64,000 nt of DNA from assembly GCF_004363175.1 (NCBI RefSeq), contig NZ_SNYR01000004.1, positions 62,001-126,000 on the forward strand. The letters are read 5' to 3'. Under the pieces are notes generated by a model. It saw only the letters and a program-made list of their open reading frames with translations. It was not told the DNA's origin and searched no databases. A program made the translations under genes and the position numbers. Below are positions 8,933 to 16,084 of this stretch, piece by piece. How positions within the stretch are numbered: position 1 is the first letter of the stretch; each line of letters opens with the position of its first letter. The DNA is from Maritalea mobilis (GTDB lineage Bacteria > Pseudomonadota > Alphaproteobacteria > Rhizobiales > Devosiaceae).

Positions 8933-10129
8933 ATGAGCAAAAAAATCAAAATATTGTTGCTGACCTTCTACGCACCGCCGGATCTAAGTGCCGGATCTTT
9001 TCGAGTTGGGGCGCTGCTTGAAGAAGCGAGACAACGCAATGATGTGATAGAGATCGATTGCCTCACAACATTGCCCAACAGGTACCAGGAATTTGAGGCA
9101 GAAGCCAAAGAGTTCGAAGAAGTCGATAATGTCGCAATATTTCGAACCAAGTTGCCGAAGCACGGCAACAGCATGTTGGGGCAAATCAGATCATATCTAA
9201 ACTATGCTTGGTTCGTGCGGCAGCATTTGCGTTCAATTCGAAAAGACTACGACATCGTTGTGGCCACCTCATCGCGTTTGATGACGGGTGCGCTTGGTGC
9301 CTTCTGCGCAATGCGTATGAAAAAACCACTTTATCTCGACATTCGAGATTTGTTTGTAGACACAATGAAAGGAGTGCTCGCTAGGAAAAAGGCCAAGCTA
9401 ATACTTCCATTTCTTTCTTTGCTCGAAAAATGGACATTCCGCCGTGCGAAGAAAATAAATGTGGTATCTGAAGGTTTCGTTGAAGATGTGCGCAAGGTTG
9501 CGCCGAATGTCGAAATTGGCGTTATACCAAATGGCATCGATATTGAGTTTCTCGAGCCACTTCCTGCTAATCCTGCTGATGAACATCTAAAAGTTCTATA
9601 TGCTGGCAATATTGGCGAGGGACAGGGGCTGGAATTAACGGTGCCTAATGTTGCAAGAAAGCTAGATGGAATTGTGGAATTTCACATTGTTGGCAGTGGG
9701 GGGCGTCTTGGCGCGCTAAAAGAAAATATCGCCAAATGTGGGGCAACTAATGTTCATCTACATCCCCCTGTCTCAAGGTCAGAAGTTAGAAATCTCTATA
9801 AAGATGCCGATGTTTTGTTTCTGCAGCTCAATGACTATCCGGCATTTAAAAAAGTTCTACCATCAAAATTGTTTGAATATGCGGCAACTGGGAAGCCCAT
9901 CATTGCAGCAATCCCAGGTTATTCTGCAAGCTTTGCTGAGGAAAATATCCGTGGTGCGATTATTGTTAAACCCCTTGATGAAGAGGCTCTAGTCGAGAGC
10001 TTTTTGAGTCTAAAAAATAACAGCTCTGGTCATATAGATCGGCGAGATTTTGTGGCAAAATATGATCGGCTCATCCTAAGCAAAATGCTCTTAAACGATA
10101 TTATCAATACAGTCGAAAACGTAGGATAA
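8933..10129 (+). CDS. WbuB-like GT4 glycosyltransferase
   Basis: 398 residues with the N-terminus ILLLTFYAPPDLSAGSFRVGAL, typical of the WbuB group (transfer of an N-acetyl-fucosamine-type sugar to a lipid-linked acceptor). Residues ~140-165 (LYLDIRDLF) and INVVSEGF followed by IPNGID are standard GT4 landmarks, and KVLPSKLFEYAATGKPIIAA holds the C-terminal donor site. It lies between the heparinase-like gene and the epimerase/phosphoglycosyl transferase fusion, as expected for the second sugar added after the initiating phosphosugar. The sugar itself is uncertain. Confidence 0.85.
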   Translation: MSKKIKILLLTFYAPPDLSAGSFRVGALLEEARQRNDVIEIDCLTTLPNRYQEFEAEAKEFEEVDNVAIFRTKLPKHGNSMLGQIRSYLNYAWFVRQHLRSIRKDYDIVVATSSRLMTGALGAFCAMRMKKPLYLDIRDLFVDTMKGVLARKKAKLILPFLSLLEKWTFRRAKKINVVSEGFVEDVRKVAPNVEIGVIPNGIDIEFLEPLPANPADEHLKVLYAGNIGEGQGLELTVPNVARKLDGIVEFHIVGSGGRLGALKENIAKCGATNVHLHPPVSRSEVRNLYKDADVLFLQLNDYPAFKKVLPSKLFEYAATGKPIIAAIPGYSASFAEENIRGAIIVKPLDEEALVESFLSLKNNSSGHIDRRDFVAKYDRLILSKMLLNDIINTVENVG

Positions 10130-10166
10130 CGGCATTGCAATATTTAAATATTTGGGGCGCAAGACG

Positions 10167-11360
10167 TTGAAAATCATAGTTTTTGGGGCGACCGGATTTG
10201 TTGGCAGGCAATTGGTTCCACTTCTGAAAAGTCGTGGACATCACTTGCTGATTGTGGGTAGAGATAAGGACAAAATCAAGCGTGCTTTCCCGGGAATTGA
10301 AGCCGCGACATATGCGAATTTCGCTGATCAGGCGTCGCTGTATGATCTCGCCATAAATCTTGCGACGGTGAATTCTAACTCCAATAAATCCCTACAGGAA
10401 TTTTATGCGGTGAACAGAGATCTACTCCAAGATCTTGCCCGGAGATGTCATGATATCCAAATTCCAAAATTCATAAACTTTAGCTCGGTACATGCCCTCG
10501 ATGAGCAGAATAATGGCAATTATGCTGTTTCAAAAAGAGAGGGAGCTAATCTTCTGAAAGCGATGTGCTTGGATAATTATTTTTCCGTGTACCTGCCTAG
10601 TGTTTTTGGAAAAAAATGGTCGGGAAAACTTGAGTTTTTGAACAAATTGCCAAAGCCTCTCGCCAGAGCAGTTTTCGCGCTTCTCGCAGCGCTAAAACCA
10701 ACCGTTCAAATTGATACTGTTGTAGATGAAATTCTGGATGAAAATGGGGAGGCGTTTGCCCCCAAAATCATTAGTAGCCGACAAGAGAATAATGGTTTTT
10801 ATCATTTTGTGAGACGAGCAGTGGATCTAATGTTTGCGGCTCTGGTGATCATTGTCTTTTGGTGGCTTTTGATCGCTCTTTGGATTGCTGTGAAGATTGA
10901 TTCTCGCGGCCCTGGAATCTTTGCGCAAAGACGCGTGGGCCAGTTTGGTAACGAATTCACTTGCTACAAATTTCGAACGATGACTGTTGGTACGGCGCAA
11001 CGAGGAACACATGAAGTGTCAAAAAGTGCGGTTACTAGAGTAGGTCGTGTATTTAGAAAGTTCAAGTTGGATGAGTTACCTCAGGTCATCAATATCCTAA
11101 AAGGAGAGATGAGTCTTATCGGCCCAAGACCTTGTTTGCCTGTACAGGAGGAGCTTATCCATGAACGTAGGATTCGTGGCGTGTTAGAAATTAAACCGGG
11201 TATTAGCGGTTATGCTCAAATTCGAAATATCGACATGAGCGAGCCCGTATTTCTCGCAAAAACAGACGCGGCTTACGTTGGTTTAAGAGGCTTGGTTCTA
11301 GATTGTAAAATTGCAATCGCTACGGCATTTGGTAGTGGGATGAGTGATAAAACGCGCTAA
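10167..11360 (+). CDS. NAD-dependent epimerase domain fused to monotopic phosphoglycosyl transferase
   Basis: About 397 residues in two parts. Residues 1-~205 are a short SDR/epimerase-type domain with GATGFVG and a YAVSK (YxxxK) active-site pair. Residues ~215-395 are a bacterial sugar transferase (PF02397): one hydrophobic segment (LMFAALVIIVFWWLLIALWI), RRVGQFGNEFTCYKFRTM, then DELPQVINILKGEMSLIGPRP and KPGISGYAQI. This half would transfer a phosphosugar to undecaprenyl phosphate, initiating the repeat unit. The epimerase half is shorter than free-standing relatives. It probably makes or corrects the sugar that the transferase uses, so substrate channelling is possible (inference). TTG at 10167 follows GGGG at good distance; another TTG at 10152 lacks a ribosome site. 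Last gene of the locus. Confidence 0.85.
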   Translation: MKIIVFGATGFVGRQLVPLLKSRGHHLLIVGRDKDKIKRAFPGIEAATYANFADQASLYDLAINLATVNSNSNKSLQEFYAVNRDLLQDLARRCHDIQIPKFINFSSVHALDEQNNGNYAVSKREGANLLKAMCLDNYFSVYLPSVFGKKWSGKLEFLNKLPKPLARAVFALLAALKPTVQIDTVVDEILDENGEAFAPKIISSRQENNGFYHFVRRAVDLMFAALVIIVFWWLLIALWIAVKIDSRGPGIFAQRRVGQFGNEFTCYKFRTMTVGTAQRGTHEVSKSAVTRVGRVFRKFKLDELPQVINILKGEMSLIGPRPCLPVQEELIHERRIRGVLEIKPGISGYAQIRNIDMSEPVFLAKTDAAYVGLRGLVLDCKIAIATAFGSGMSDKTR

Positions 11361-11363
11361 TGG

Positions 11364-11524
11364 TCAAGGGTTAAGTTTACTTAACCGCAATCTACATAAG
11401 CACACATTGCGATGGTCTCCAAGATAACTTTTGAGACTAAGATTTTCCGCACCTGATGCAAGCATATAGGCGAGGGTGGTTTTCCCACGCCACCCTTTTT
11501 GTGCACGATAGAAATGGTTTTCAT
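11364..11524 (-). pseudogene. ParA/MinD-type ATPase, truncated and frameshifted 5' remnant
   Basis: On the minus strand an ATG (11522-11524), preceded by AGAGGCG, begins MKTISIVHKKGGVGK, the deviant Walker A of ParA-family partition ATPases. At the key Lys-Thr-Thr the A-run has four bases where five would be needed. The zero frame continues as a non-homologous tail ending at 11381. After restoring one base the frame reads TTLAYMLAS and then runs into unrelated sequence, ending at 11364. Only about 25 residues look like ParA; the rest of the gene is gone. It implies that a plasmid, integrative element or partition locus once lay here. Confidence 0.7.
11369..11386. repeat. 18-bp inverted repeat GGTTAAGT-TT-ACTTAACC
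   Basis: Perfect 8-bp arms around a TT centre, starting 9 bases after the stop of the epimerase/phosphoglycosyl transferase gene. There is no T-tract, so it is not a standard terminator. It could be a protein site or chance, and it also falls inside the tail of the ParA remnant. Confidence 0.5.
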
Positions 11525-11592
11525 ATCGCCTCTATTTTTCGACCTTCAGGGTCGTCATAAATTGAGAAGAGCCAACCGTTGATGGTCAGCAT

Positions 11593-11778
11593 TTATTGTT
11601 CATCACGATCAAATGCCTCAAACTTTTGCCTAAGGTCTTGATCAGGCTTAATCAGCAATCGCAGCTCAAAAGCATCGGCCTCGGCAATGACTGGATTTGA
11701 AAATCCGTCATTGACCGCCTCCTGATGATTTGAAGGCGAGCAGCTTTTTGCAGCTTTGCTATTTTGTAGAATTGTCAT
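11593..11778 (-). CDS. Small hypothetical protein, 61 residues, doubtful
   Basis: Begins MTILQNSKAAK and ends DLRQKFEAFDRDEQ. I do not recognise it. A TGA lies two codons upstream of the ATG, so the frame cannot be extended. The C-terminal half has a protein-like mix of charged residues, while the N-terminus echoes the Asn-Ser-Lys pattern that the adjacent octamer repeat would encode on this strand. It may be the surviving end of a longer low-complexity protein. No good ribosome site is seen. Confidence 0.25.
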   Translation of the reverse strand: MTILQNSKAAKSCSPSNHQEAVNDGFSNPVIAEADAFELRLLIKPDQDLRQKFEAFDRDEQ

Positions 11779-11821
11779 TTTTCATGCTTGCCATTTTGTA
11801 GTTTTGCCAACATGCATCATT

Positions 11822-11917
11822 GCTGTTTTGCTGTTTTGCTGTTTTGCTGTTTTGCTGTTTTGCTGTTTTGCTGTTTTGCTGTTTTGCTGTTTTGCTGTTT
11901 TGCTGTTTTGCTGTTTG
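11822..11917. repeat. (GCTGTTTT)x11 perfect tandem octamer plus one altered copy
   Basis: Eleven identical 8-bp units occupy 11822-11909 and a twelfth with T-to-G at its last base follows. Because 8 is not a multiple of 3, each gain or loss of a unit shifts any frame crossing it. No stop occurs in any of the six frames inside the repeat, which encodes an 8-residue period (AVLLFCCF on +, KTAKQQNS on -). Flanks on both sides carry degenerate TTTTGTAG and TTTTGCnn words, so the array seems to have expanded from an older, noisier repeat. Confidence 0.95.
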
Positions 11918-12119
11918 GTAGATTTACATCCTTGTCTTTTTGCGATTTTGTACGTTTGCTAATTTTCACCTTTGTAGTTTTGTACGTTGTCTCCCCATTT
12001 GGCGGTCTGTTCTGTCAATTTGAGGAAATGCGGTGCTTCAGACCGTGAAAATTTCGCTGATATGGCCATTATTTTGGCCATACAGGCGTTTTTTCATCTT
12101 TTTGGTGTCGATGTAGCTG

Positions 12120-12827
12120 CTAGCCATAAATCGCGCTCATAGCGGCTTTATATTGCTCGCGGTTGATGATGGCGCGATTACCCGCAATCCCATCATAGGC
12201 TGACTTGTCATTTTGCAGTGGCAATCCAGCCCATACGCCAGCAACGCGGTCCATGAACTGATCTAGTGTGAGCGTTCCGGTCTCATACTTTCCAAGCCCT
12301 GTGTCCATCAGGAGGCGAATGGCGAGCTGGTCTTGAAGCCTTTTATCAAACACAGCCGTATGTGAGATTGACTCAGCCTCAATCAGATAGGCCAAGGTAT
12401 CAGGAATGATCTGATACCGGCCAATGGCATGATATTGCCCTAGTGTATCTTCGATCCACCGCAATATCTTCCCTATGGTCAAGGTTGAAGGCAGAGCAGG
12501 GGGCTTTATCTTTGCTTTTTAATGGACCGCGTCATATTGCCGGTGAGGGGCTTCGACTGAGGCCATCAGTGATAGAAGCTGATCACGCCTTGTCTTGCCC
12601 TCATACCGTGAAGGCAGTTTTGCCAGCTTAAATTCATATTCGCGAACCGACTCCTCAAAGAAGTGCTGTTTTTTCCATTGTTCAGTAGGAAGCCCCCATT
12701 CAATCTGCAAAGGCTTGCGGACAGACAGTTTGAAATCACCTGAAGTAGACCAATCATTTGCTTTAACTTCAGCCGCACTCAAAAGACTAATCATTAGGGC
12801 GGCTGTAGCGGCAAAATTGATATTCAA
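12120..12827 (-). pseudogene. Lambda-lysozyme-like (GH104-type) muramidase, interrupted by in-frame TAA
   Basis: Read on the minus strand with a TTG start (12825-12827; start uncertain), it has a hydrophobic signal-like N-terminus ending near AAEVKA, then LLSLMASVEAPHRQYDAVH. The Glu there corresponds to the catalytic Glu of lambda endolysin. A TAA at 12519-12521 follows directly. The same frame then continues KAKIKPPALPSTLTIGKILRW, AIGRYQIIPDTL, a QDQLAIRLL segment and VWAGLP, all matching the rest of the lysozyme fold. No frameshift is needed, so a single nonsense change (for example CAA to TAA) separates two good halves. Such enzymes occur in phages and in conjugative systems. Readthrough cannot be excluded from sequence. 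Confidence 0.72.
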
Positions 12828-13150
12828 GATTTGAGATGGATTGAGGCCGGCCAGCCCAGCAAAAGCCGTGCTTTTGTTTTCGATTGGTGAGGGGGATGCC
12901 AACCCGCCCCAAAGTGGAGCAGCAAGAAAATTGTTGCGCATTAAAACGGCGAGCCTTGAGATTTTGTATCTCCGGCACAGAGTAAGTTTTTTTATGAAAT
13001 TCGGAACTTCGTTCCTCATTAAGATGCACACGTTACGCACCCCCAATGCGGGATCAAAAAGGTAATTATTTTCAAAGGGTTAGTTTGTTCATAGAGTGAA
13101 TTTAGTGAGCCCTAAAAAATTGCTAGATATTTCAATTGCTTATGCAAGGC

Positions 13151-13166
13151 TGTGACAGCGGTCACA
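13151..13166. promoter_or_regulatory. CRP-type palindrome TGTGA-N6-TCACA
   Basis: TGTGACAGCGGTCACA matches both half-sites of the enterobacterial CRP/Vfr/Clp consensus exactly, with the correct 6-base spacer. Function in this host is unknown. It lies about 325 bases upstream of the assumed start of the lysozyme-like pseudogene. Confidence 0.4.
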
Positions 13167-13171
13167 AGCTG

Positions 13172-13209
13172 TGGTCCAGCCTGTCCCAGCTGATGGTCCA
13201 ATTTGTCCC
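13172..13209 (+). repeat. Two direct repeats TGGTCCA-N3-TGTCCC, 22-bp period
   Basis: Copies at 13172-13187 and 13194-13209 differ only in the three middle bases. A 22-bp period (about two helical turns) would place bound proteins on the same face. They may be regulator half-sites or remnants of replication iterons, as would suit a decayed plasmid-like patch. Two copies are too few to be sure. Confidence 0.4.
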
Positions 13210-13493
13210 GTCATATTCTTCGGGTAGGCGCGGTACAATTAGATCTCTTTTCTGGTTTATAAATAACCTGAATACGTTGCTGGATTTTGCCCAATTTTTC
13301 GAAGAGATTTGGAAACTTTAGGGTGTACAAGGGCATGGCATTATGCGTTGGGTCGCGTTTTGGGGATGCAATGTCGTCGTAAACATTTGTCTTTTTTTAA
13401 TTGTAAGTATTGCTTGTGTTTTAAGTTGATCTATCCCTCTGAGCCAGAGCAGCAAGAGAACTGCAACTTGAGATAGTTGTGCAGTTTATGGCG

Positions 13494-13814
13494 TTAGGCG
13501 CCATTAGAAACCATTTTGTCGCTGTGCGATTTCTCATTACTACTCAAAGTGTTGATTACCGCATCTGGGTCTTTCTCAATTATTCGCAAAAGGTTTAAAG
13601 GTAGGCACTCCGCCGTCTGAACTCCTCGCTCCCACTTTTGATAGGTAGAAAGGCTCATACCCATAAGCTCCGCCATTTCCTTTTGGGTTAGCTTAGCTAA
13701 TTTCCGCACCTGTTTGGGGCTGGAAATAACGGTGGTTCTGCCGATCGGTTTACCCATTTGCATATCTACTGCCTCTTGCATTGAATTGATGATGTCTCTT
13801 TCAAACTCATTCAT
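13494..13814 (-). CDS. XRE/HigA-like antitoxin-type HTH protein
   Basis: 106 residues. Residues ~32-85 form a helix-turn-helix (SPKQVRKLAKLTQKEMAELM, then STYQKWERG), followed by LLRIIEKDPDAVINTL. This is the pattern of HigA/NadS antitoxins of type II toxin-antitoxin pairs, which bind DNA and neutralise a RelE/HigB-type mRNA interferase. The ATG overlaps the stop of an upstream frame as ATGA (13811-13814), suggesting translational coupling. That upstream frame does not look like a RelE/HigB toxin and overlaps transposase remnants, so the antitoxin appears orphaned. A simple phage-type regulator is the alternative. Confidence 0.75.
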   Translation of the reverse strand: MNEFERDIINSMQEAVDMQMGKPIGRTTVISSPKQVRKLAKLTQKEMAELMGMSLSTYQKWERGVQTAECLPLNLLRIIEKDPDAVINTLSSNEKSHSDKMVSNGA

Positions 13815-13878
13815 GACTTTGTCTCACTCCCTTTGCGGAGGGCTAAGGTAACCCCTTCCCAAATATACAAATCAGAAA

Positions 13879-14103
13879 TCAATTTGGAAACGCCGTCTGG
13901 TGTTTTGCAAATAAGGCCTGCCGATATTTTAGATAGTGTGCGTTGCATAACTGCGCGCCTATAATCTGGTAGTTTGGTGTTCTTCCGCGCACGACATGAC
14001 ACAAACCTGATGGACCATTGTGGCGATAGCGCTTGCACCCCTGACTAATGATCTCAACTCGATTTAGTTCTCTTTCGCTCATCGTTACCCAACCCATGGC
14101 CAA
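13879..14103 (-). pseudogene. Probable ISNCY-family transposase, 5' remnant with internal deletion
   Basis: The frame starts MAMGWVTMSERELNRVEIISQ, which I recognise as the N-terminus of ISNCY-type transposases. It then jumps to KRYRHNGPSGLCHVVRGRTPN, which corresponds to the region after the first helix-turn-helix (usual form: RYR..G..GL....RGRPSN). The HTH residues between these blocks are missing and the downstream DDE domain is absent, so the element is dead. GGAGG precedes the ATG. Its 3' part is overlapped in another frame by the short coding frame that ends in ATGA against the XRE gene. Assignment is by recalled motif only. Confidence 0.5.
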
Positions 14104-14185
14104 AGTCCTCCAAGCTAGACTTGAAGAATAGTAACACTTCCGCTTTGCTCATGTGTGACATGTTAGCTTGCGTATGACCGCTAAG

Positions 14186-14203
14186 TGAGGTGCGACTTTT
14201 GTT
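14186..14203 (+). repeat. IS30 left terminal inverted repeat
   Basis: TGAGGTGCGACTTTTGTT. It matches the right end in inverse orientation except at one position. Confidence 0.85.
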
Positions 14204-14219
14204 CTCCTTTTTAACGCGT

Positions 14220-15221
14220 TCATTCAGTTTGCTCCAGAATCTTTTCTTTGAATACTTCGGCCGGCGTTTTCCACCCAAGGCATTTTCTGGGTGTTTGGTT
14301 GAGGCGATCGCAGATTATTTTCAATTCATGATCTGTGATCGCTTTGAGGTTGATTTGGCGAGGTAGCCATCGTCTTATTCTTCTATTGGTGTTTTCTACC
14401 GTGCCCTTTTGCCAAGGTGCTGATGGATCACAAAACCAAGCTTGTGTCCCGATTTCCGAATGTAGGTGCGGCCAGGATACAAATTCTGTCCCGCGGTCAA
14501 ACGTGATAGAGCGACGCGCAATAAAGGGCAGGGTGCCTATCGCTGAAGCAATCTTTTTCATTACAGGGTTTGTGTGTTTACTCGAGTTGCGCAACAGCAC
14601 CGTAAATCGACTGACACGCTCCACAAGCGATGTGATATTGGCTTGACCAAAATGTTGCTTAAACAGCATCAAGTCACCCTCCCAGTGCCCAAATTGACGG
14701 CGATGGGCAACAGCCTCGGGACGGAATAAAATACTGATATCACGATGGAATTTAGACGGTAACTTCTTTCGGGCTTTGCGGGGTAAGCGTGATTTGCGGT
14801 GCAGGGGCAAATACCACCACAATTCTTGTTCTATGCCAGTTTCAGAATAGATGTAGCGATAGATTGTTTCCTGGTAAACCCTTGGTTGTACATCCTCATA
14901 AATCATCCGGTTGGCAATTTGCTCCGGCGTCCAGCCAATTTTTATCTTCTCCACAATGCGGCGACATAGATCAGGAAATCTGATCAGCTTTTGTTGCTGA
15001 GTACGTCTATTTGATGAACGCGTTTGCGCTGCAACCGCAAAATAGCCTCTCACATCAGGTAACTCAGGATCCGAAAAATAATTGCGCCGCAGCTCTCGAA
15101 ATATTGTTGATCGGTGACGATTTAAGGTCTTTGCGATTTCATCAACAGATACGCGTGCATGGCGCCAGCGTTCAATCTTGCGACGCTCTTCAAGGGTGAG
15201 TTGCGAATAAGCTTGTCCCAT
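14220..15221 (-). CDS. IS30-family transposase
   Basis: 333 residues, full length for the family. The N-terminal helix-turn-helix region (YSQLTLEERRKIERW, then IAKTLNRHRSTIFREL) binds the ends. The DDE catalytic core is complete: Asp in GHWEGDLM, Asp in ITFDRGTEF and Glu in GTVENTNRR. The C-terminal NQTPRKCLGWKTPAEVF is the IS30 signature end. It catalyses cut-and-circle transposition through an intermediate with abutted ends. It starts at ATG 15221, 37 bases inside the right inverted repeat. No frameshift or stop was seen, so it is probably active. Confidence 0.95.
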   Translation of the reverse strand: MGQAYSQLTLEERRKIERWRHARVSVDEIAKTLNRHRSTIFRELRRNYFSDPELPDVRGYFAVAAQTRSSNRRTQQQKLIRFPDLCRRIVEKIKIGWTPEQIANRMIYEDVQPRVYQETIYRYIYSETGIEQELWWYLPLHRKSRLPRKARKKLPSKFHRDISILFRPEAVAHRRQFGHWEGDLMLFKQHFGQANITSLVERVSRFTVLLRNSSKHTNPVMKKIASAIGTLPFIARRSITFDRGTEFVSWPHLHSEIGTQAWFCDPSAPWQKGTVENTNRRIRRWLPRQINLKAITDHELKIICDRLNQTPRKCLGWKTPAEVFKEKILEQTE

Positions 15222-15257
15222 GGCATAATCCTTCCGTTTGATAACTCATTGTTTTCA

Positions 15258-15275
15258 AACAAAAGTCGCACTTCA
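15258..15275 (-). repeat. IS30 right terminal inverted repeat
   Basis: On the minus strand it reads TGAAGTGCGACTTTTGTT, with one mismatch to the left end. Confidence 0.85.
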
Positions 15276-15296
15276 AGGTAGCGCGCACCCGCTTAC

Positions 15297-15318
15297 ATAT
15301 ATTATTCATATAATATAT
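15297..15318. repeat. A+T-only inverted repeat, 9-bp arms
   Basis: ATATATTAT, loop TCAT, ATAATATAT, just outside the right IS30 end. It could extrude as a small cruciform and lies about 115 bases beyond the 3' end of the TetR gene. No function is assigned. Confidence 0.5.
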
Positions 15319-15433
15319 CTTATGGAACATTTGATTTTGACAGCAAGAGTTTGGTGAACCTGAGTCGGGCAAAATTGGGAGTTGTATAAACATAGTTTAG
15401 TGCAAATTAATTCTAAGGTTATGCTGTTCTCCG

Positions 15434-16063
15434 CTAACAGGCAATTATGCCTCCAATCGCCTGATCAATAAGTTCCTCCGGTGTTGACCAGGGATAGCTG
15501 CTCACAGTGATCAGATTTTGCGCTATGCCATTCAAGGTGCAAATCAGTAGTTCTGATTTGAGTTTTAGGGTCGCTTCGCCTAGCTTTGGTGTAGATATCT
15601 CATCAAGGCACTGAGTAAAAAAGTCGAACCGTTGCAAAGTCTCTTTGTGTTCAATGAAGCTTTGCACATCGGTTTGTTTGATGCCTTTTGACATAAAAAC
15701 CAGAAAATAATGCTCTCGGTTTTCCAACCAATAATTCACATATCCCAACGCCGCTTTGCGCAGGCGTTGTTCGGAGTTCTTTTCTGCCTTTGCGTGCGCT
15801 TCTAGTTCATCAAACAATTCGGCGAAAATTTCGATCCAAATCTTGCTGAGAATATCGATCTTCCCATCGAAATAACGATAGATCGTCATCGGCGTTAAGT
15901 CGGCCTCTTTCGCGATTTTGCGCATGGAAATGGCGTCGAAACCATCTTCGTGAAAAAGCCGCAACGCGCTTGCTGCGATATGATCTCGCATTTGCTCAAT
16001 ATCATCTTTTGTCAGCGTAGGGCGCCCTTTGGTGGCCTTCTTTGATGGTGAAATGATCGTCAC
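15434..16063 (-). CDS. TetR/AcrR-family transcriptional regulator
   Basis: 209 residues. The N-terminal HTH is clear: IAASALRLFHEDGFDAISMRKIA, then LTPMTIYRYFDGKIDIL. The helical C-terminal half is the ligand-binding and dimerisation domain, and its effector is unknown. The listed start is a GTG at 16063 with AGGA directly abutting, so the true start may be a few codons downstream. It is divergent from the small membrane protein at 16167, and a 14-bp palindrome in the shared promoter (16109-16122) is the likely operator. The expected role is repression of that gene and of itself. Confidence 0.9.
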   Translation of the reverse strand: MTIISPSKKATKGRPTLTKDDIEQMRDHIAASALRLFHEDGFDAISMRKIAKEADLTPMTIYRYFDGKIDILSKIWIEIFAELFDELEAHAKAEKNSEQRLRKAALGYVNYWLENREHYFLVFMSKGIKQTDVQSFIEHKETLQRFDFFTQCLDEISTPKLGEATLKLKSELLICTLNGIAQNLITVSSYPWSTPEELIDQAIGGIIAC

Positions 16064-16084
16064 TCCTGCAAAAATTTGGCTTGG

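Larger units (their letters stand above)
11361..12119. other. Gene-poor stretch with remnants and a simple repeat
   Basis: About 760 bases between the polysaccharide locus and the lysozyme-like pseudogene. It contains a frameshifted ParA start, a 61-codon frame of unknown status, and an octamer tandem repeat flanked by degenerate copies of a TTTTGnnG theme. No intact recognisable gene is present. The composition is T-rich on the + strand. Confidence 0.8.
13047..13493. other. Non-coding stretch with palindrome and direct repeats
   Basis: About 450 bases without a credible gene on either strand. It holds a CRP-like palindrome (13151-13166) followed closely by two 16-bp direct repeats spaced 22 bp apart (13172-13209). 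The rest looks like unremarkable A+T-rich sequence. It lies between the 3' end of the XRE gene and the 5' side of the lysozyme-like pseudogene. Confidence 0.7.
14186..15275 (-). mobile_element. IS30-family insertion sequence, about 1.09 kb, apparently complete
   Basis: Ends are 18-bp inverted repeats (14186-14203 and 15258-15275) with one mismatch, reading TGA[G/A]GTGCGACTTTTGTT inward. Immediately outside is AG on both sides (14184-14185 and 15276-15277), a 2-bp target duplication as is usual for IS30 elements. Inside lies one transposase gene on the minus strand. Intact gene, matched ends and intact duplication suggest a recent insertion compared with the decayed sequence around it. Confidence 0.85.

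Noticed and set aside
11371-11385. CtrA site TTAA...TTAAC downstream of the phosphoglycosyl transferase gene
   Set aside because: The two halves are separated by 6 bases; the CtrA consensus needs 7. It is kept only as an inverted repeat.
11474-11496. Terminator hairpin AGGGTGG...CCACCCT followed by T-run
   Set aside because: The bases are the reverse complement of the Gly-rich Walker A codons of the ParA remnant, so the symmetry is explained by coding origin, and it is 113 bases past the last stop.
11822-11917. CRISPR array
   Set aside because: The units are 8 bp with no spacers. It is a simple tandem repeat.
12841-13046. N-terminal extension of the lysozyme-like frame to 13046
   Set aside because: The residues before the signal-like segment look like translated intergenic DNA (APLWGGLASPSP) and precede the likely TTG start at 12827.
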